NCBI GenBank assembly: GCA_000711775.1
Contig: ARYC01000683.1
Span: forward strand, 1-64,000
Reading direction: 5' to 3'
DNA from: Oxytricha trifallax
Lineage: Eukaryota > Ciliophora > Spirotrichea > Sporadotrichida > Oxytrichidae
Length of the DNA stretch: 64,000 nucleotides
Made by a program: the position numbers and the translations under genes. Positions 59,727 through 64,000 of this stretch are shown here, piece after piece. Numbering within the stretch: position 1 is the first letter of the stretch; each line of letters starts with the position of its first letter. The notes below the pieces were generated by a model. That model ran no database searches and had not been told where the DNA came from. It was given only the letters and a program-made list of their open reading frames with translations.

Positions 59727-60400
59727 TGGCTAAGGTGACAAACACTCACCCCCCTTTAGGTGTACTTTTGAAATTGTATTCTGAAAAAACTTGACCTCCC
59801 GAGTAATGTTTTCTTAAGAACTAGTCGTACGCGAATATTAGTTTTTTAGATAACCCACTTCCTAAGTCAAAAAATCTTATATAAAATTTTAAAATTTGGC
59901 TTAAAAAATTTTGACAAAATTCTAAAAAAACATATAATTTTCCACTTTCGAATAAATTTTTTGTCTTTTAATTAACCTATCATGAAGAATTTAACATTTA
60001 TCCTAATATTTTATTTTAAGCAAACTTATAGTTTAAAAAAATTTATAATTATATGTAATTGCCTAAAATTTTTAATATCATGATATTTAAAAAAAACTAT
60101 AAGTTTGCTTAAAATAAAATATTAGGATAAATGTTAAATTCTTCATGATAGGTTAATTAAAAGACAAAAAATTTATTCGAAAGTGGAAAATTATATGTTT
60201 TTTTAGAATTTTGTCAAAATTTTTTAAGCCAAATTTTAAAATTTTATATAAGATTTTTTGACTTAGGAAGTGGGTTATCTAAAAAATTAATATTCGCGTA
60301 CGACTAGTTCTTAAGAAAACATTACTCAGGAGGTCAAGTTTTTTCAGAATACAATTTCAAAAGTACACCTTAAGGGGGTGAGTGTTTGTCACCTTTGCCA
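59727..60400. mobile_element. Foldback element, full hairpin copy (674 bp)
   Basis: Two arms of about 310 bp, nearly identical and inverted, with a centre of about 50 bp near 60060. Ends read TGGCTAAGGTGACAAACACT and its near-complement. ATAAAA flanks both sides (59721-59726, 60401-60406). No coding. Confidence 0.85.
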
Positions 60401-60629
60401 ATAAAAATTTAAGAAATCAATTTCAGTTAATGTAATAAAAATATTGATAAAAAGTTTACCCTATTAATTTTATATTCATATGTAATGAAATTAAAATTTT
60501 TATTGATTATCATATTTTAATAAACATTAATTACATATATTAATAAAATGCTCCCATAATTAATTAATTAAAATTTTATAATAATGTATTAGAGAAAATT
60601 AAATGTTTAGTTAATCAATTTAACAATAT

Positions 60630-62060
60630 TGTTTATTGAACTTAAATCTTGATGAATTTATTAGTTGTTTAATTTACGGATATGATGGTCTTAAAATAGA
60701 TGTCCATTTCTTATGTTATTCCTTAATCTCGTTGGTCGTCGAATTCAGCTTCTTCATCATATCAATTTTGAGCTCCATGACATTCTGTTTGCAAATATTA
60801 CTATTGAGATGCCAAATATTCGTGTGAGTAGATGAATTGTTTCTTCTGATACATCTAGTATGTGAAGCTTAGAAGCTAATAATGATATAGAAGGGATTTA
60901 TTTTTGAAATATCTCCTTTACCTATTTGACTGTGGTCCTGTACTCTCAAGAGTTGAGCTAACTCTGCAATTGCTCCTTTTCTTAATCTTCTGAAATCTAT
61001 GGCTTAAAGTTAACTAGTTTTGTCCTAGAACCTTGAAGTACCACCCAAAAATACTCGATAATACTATTTATCTTATTTCCTATGCAGCATAAACTTATTA
61101 TTATAAATCTTTATTATCTTAATAGTGAAAACTAACACCGTTTTAGTTGTAATTGTCCCTCAAAGTGATTCTTTAATATCATATTTATTATTAAAAGATG
61201 CAGAGGTTTGTCATCTTTAAGACATTATCTCCTATAAAATGAAAGTAAAGCATAAAATGTTATTAGAAATTAGTTAAAAATAGTTATAATAAAAAAGATT
61301 TATGCATTAAAGTTTTAATCTGCAACTTGATATATTTAAAATCTAGAGGTCTTCAATCTTATTACAATTCAGAATGATAAGTTTAGGTTTGTTTGTCTGT
61401 TTGTTAACCGTTTTCTCGAAAACTGTTAAGAATTTAATTTACTATGATTTTCAGAATATTTTCATTTTTCCACTAATGTTACATATAGATAGATATACAT
61501 CAGCCTTCTCAAATCTTCTCTCTAGTAAAAAGTATGATCGACCTGCTAAATAATATAACTTCTCTAGTGAGCGTTTAGTTTGATTTAAAACAGATTAGGA
61601 TATTATAGAATCAAAATTAATGTACGTCCAAAGATATTTCTTGTTAAAGCAATAAAATAAAGACATTTGGTGTAGTTCGTCTTCATTCCATCATCTTTAA
61701 TTTACTCAAAAAATCGCACTTTTTGTTCTCAATATCCATTAGTGCTCCCTAGCCATTGCATAAATTTCCAATTGTTCATTCAAGAATAGCATATTTCTAA
61801 GTATTTTCATACTCAATGATGGCTTCCACCATATCACAGATCTCTTTAGGCTTGCAAGATTGGCTATAGATAATATCAAAAAGTTTCTTTAAGAGTCAAT
61901 TGGAGATAGAAGAAGCAATACTTTGCATGATATTCTGAGGCAAAGAGATAAAAGCAGGATCGAGGATGAGATTTATTGATGAAGAGACTTGGTATTTTTT
62001 AGAGAGGATTCTAAGATAATCTAGTAGTTTCAGTAGTTATGGATATTTGAACAAATTAAA
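60630..62060 (-). CDS. Coding-like island, unknown product, strand not certain
   Basis: On the minus strand 60630-61090 holds frames with KLVNFKPQISEDQEKEQLQS, VKQVKEIFQKQIPSISLLAS and NVMELKIDMMKKLNSTTNE; one of these is TGA-free for about 145 codons. Further upstream 61480-62060 reads CKPKEICDMVEAIIEYEN and KKCDFLSKLKMME, but with several TGAs, while the plus strand there has a TGA-free frame (LARLAIDNIKKFLQESIGDR). Coiled-coil-like composition. It is probably one interrupted gene with unresolved IESs. Confidence 0.35.
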
Positions 62061-63612
62061 TTTAACTTTAAAAATACTAATTAAACAATAAATATAATTA
62101 AAATATCAAGGTTCTTTTTAGTTTATGATAGTACCTTAATGTTCTTAATTATTTATTAAATGCATTCTTAAATGGAAAATGAAAAATAAATACAAATTCA
62201 TAAGTTGAATAAGGTAACTGTCATTAATTATAAATATAACAAAAGGATTTAATTTTTAGGAACATCAAAATTAATCTTCTAGTTTATTACTTTTGAATGG
62301 ACCAGTTAATTTATTTCAATCTTGGTATTCTGACTTGTTTAATAATTTTAATTTACTTTAATTTATTAGTTAATTTTTCAGTTAAAGCTATCATTTAACT
62401 AGTTCTAATTGATAGTATTATTTGTGTAATTGCCAATTCAGTTTACAGTATAATTGTCCAATTAATTATTTTTATTTTTAATTAATTATTTTATTCCAAT
62501 TAAGCAGCATTTTTTGCAGTAATTCTTTTGAGTTCATTGCTAAATATGTGTGTATGTGAGATGTAATTTTCTTTAGTCTAGTTTCTTAATGTTAGATGAG
62601 TCGGATATATATTGTCAGAATTTTATTTGAGTGTGGGTTGAGGTTCGCGATATTAGAGTAATAGCGGTAACAAAAAAATGTTTCTCAAGCTAAATATCAC
62701 TTAATTGGCTATCATAATCCTTATGAATAATATTAAAATTGCTAGTGTTTAGGCTTTGAGATGGAGCTATAGTTGCATTATTATTCTTACTGTTTAATGT
62801 ATCTTTTTTTCATTGAGATAAGCTTGAGTTAATTATTATTTATATTATTTCTTGATTCAAAATAATAAAGAATTTTCATAATTAGTTCATTGATATGCTA
62901 ATCTTGTCAAGTTATTGTTTGCTGTTTTGGATGCTTGTGTGCATAATGTTTGATCCTTTTACCAATAGTTGCCTAGATAATTTTATAGAAAAAGATAAGT
63001 AAAGTACACTTTGAGTTCATCATTAAATTGATAAATATAACCTTTGATTTTGATATTAGGAAAATTTTAACTTCTGAGTCAAAGTACTAAAAAACATCCA
63101 AATAGTGTGATAAATCACCCATAAACATTACAACAAATTAAACATTTGAGTTCTGATCTACTTTTGAAGAATCAAAGTTTGGTAAGTATTTGTAATAAAA
63201 TTTACGATTGATTGATGATTCTATATATCTTTTGAGAATTATTGCTGCAATGAATGTACTTGTTGTATAAAGAAATCTAAGTTGTAGCTCCAGTTGATTT
63301 GCTAAATATTATTCCATTTTTTAGAGGAGAATGCATTTAAAAAAATTAGATTTTTGTAATTTTTCAATATTTTTAAATGTTTGCATTTGATTTATTATGG
63401 CATCATTTAATTTGATATATTAGTTGGAGCTTTCTAATATTCAATTGAATTTTAAGTCCAGTTTACACGGCATCTTCTTTTGTAATGAGTCTAGCAATAA
63501 AGTAGTGAGTTATGTTGTAGTGATATATGATTTGTTCATAAGATTTCATTTTATTGAAAAAATTAATTTGTTGGTCGATGTAAGTTTCAACTGTCAACTG
63601 TGGCCCTTAGGC
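62061..63612. other. AT-rich stretch up to TBE copy 4
   Basis: No supported feature. Confidence 0.35.
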
Positions 63613-63615
63613 ATT

Positions 63616-64000
63616 CAAAACCCCAAAACCCCTTAATGAGGTTTATAAGTGCTTTGATTTGTAGGGAATTTGTTAGGGGTTGGGGTTATTAATTAAATGC
63701 GAGACAAAAAATTAACAAGCTTTTGGGGTCTATTTATGATGAAGAGTATATAGATTTAGTGTTTAAACTGCGTTATGGATGTGATATGTATAGTGAATAA
63801 GTCAAACCAGTACTGAACTATAAGTCTATTGCAATGCTTCTCTTAAAGCGTAGTCCATCAACTGTTCGCTCTCACTGCTTGAAAGCTGTGTAATTAAAGC
63901 AATAATAGCTGAATTCTTAGCCAAAGAGGAAGTCAAAGTTTCTATAGAAGCATATTGACTATCTTATTAATGAAAAAACTTTGAAGTATTGGGCTCACTT
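63616..64000. mobile_element. Telomere-Bearing Element copy 4 (partial, right end outside window)
   Basis: Begins CAAAACCCCAAAACCCC after ATT (63613-63615). The terminal repeat TTAATGAGGTTTATAAGTGC is identical to copy 2. The transposase lies just inside, on the plus strand, so orientation is that of copy 3. Confidence 0.93.
63697..64000 (+). pseudogene. TBE transposase, N-terminal part, frameshifted near the start
   Basis: ATG 63697 is followed by MRDKKLTS. A 2-base insertion relative to copies 2 and 3 lies before the GSIYDEEYIDLVFKLRYGCD block, which is then open to the window edge (RSPSTVRSHCLKAVQ, KTLKYWAH). The helix-turn-helix region is best preserved here. Apart from the early shift no break is visible in the 300 bp available. 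Confidence 0.75.

Overview
The window reads as germline (micronuclear) DNA of a stichotrich ciliate, most likely Oxytricha trifallax or a close relative. Four lines of evidence support this. (1) Coherent reading frames use TAA and TAG freely as sense codons (glutamine) and end at TGA. (2) C4A4 telomere-like blocks mark the ends of about 4.1-kb Telomere-Bearing Element (TBE) transposons. (3) Coding islands sit in extremely AT-rich DNA. (4) Several coding frames become continuous only when AT-rich segments bounded by short direct repeats (IESs with pointers) are removed. The species call is inference; the genetic code and TBE content are read directly.

Layout. 1-2914: partial TBE (copy 1). 3482-10227: two macronucleus-type genes in pieces. 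The first is a CorA-like Mg2+ transporter of 484 codons, rebuilt across five excisions. The second is a Gln/Asn-rich protein whose IESs carry mobile repeats. 10.9-15.0 kb: a G/C-tailed small transposon, then an inverted-repeat element holding a decayed zinc finger-kinase gene. 15.2-20.45 kb: one reading frame split by a complete TBE (copy 2), which itself carries a 405-bp palindromic insertion. 20.6-24.1 kb: a GC-richer, decayed second family of DD34E transposon with extra ORFs. 24.7-39.4 kb: AT-rich DNA with coding-like islands of unknown function. 39.6-47.5 kb: a nest of elements, including an 8-bp-TSD element, an outer inverted-repeat element, TBE copy 3 inserted in that element's ORF, and a foldback element. 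48.6-50.7 kb: coding-like island. 52.16-52.68 kb: the cleanest G/C-tailed element. 56.6-58.3 kb: a large inverted duplication with twin ORFs. 59.7-60.4 kb: a long hairpin element. 60.6-62.1 kb: coding-like island. 63616-end: start of TBE copy 4.

How it fits together. Nothing here is an operon. The TBEs encode their own transposase (DDE, 42-kDa class), a 22-kDa protein and a zinc finger-kinase (57-kDa class). All three complete 22-kDa loci also carry a conserved second frame that begins exactly at the 22-kDa stop. Most transposon genes show frameshifts. Elements inserted in genes lie where precise excision plus loss of one target copy restores the frame, as expected if they are removed as IESs during macronuclear development. 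No rRNA, tRNA, CRISPR array or bacterial-type regulation was seen. Promoters and terminators cannot be placed.
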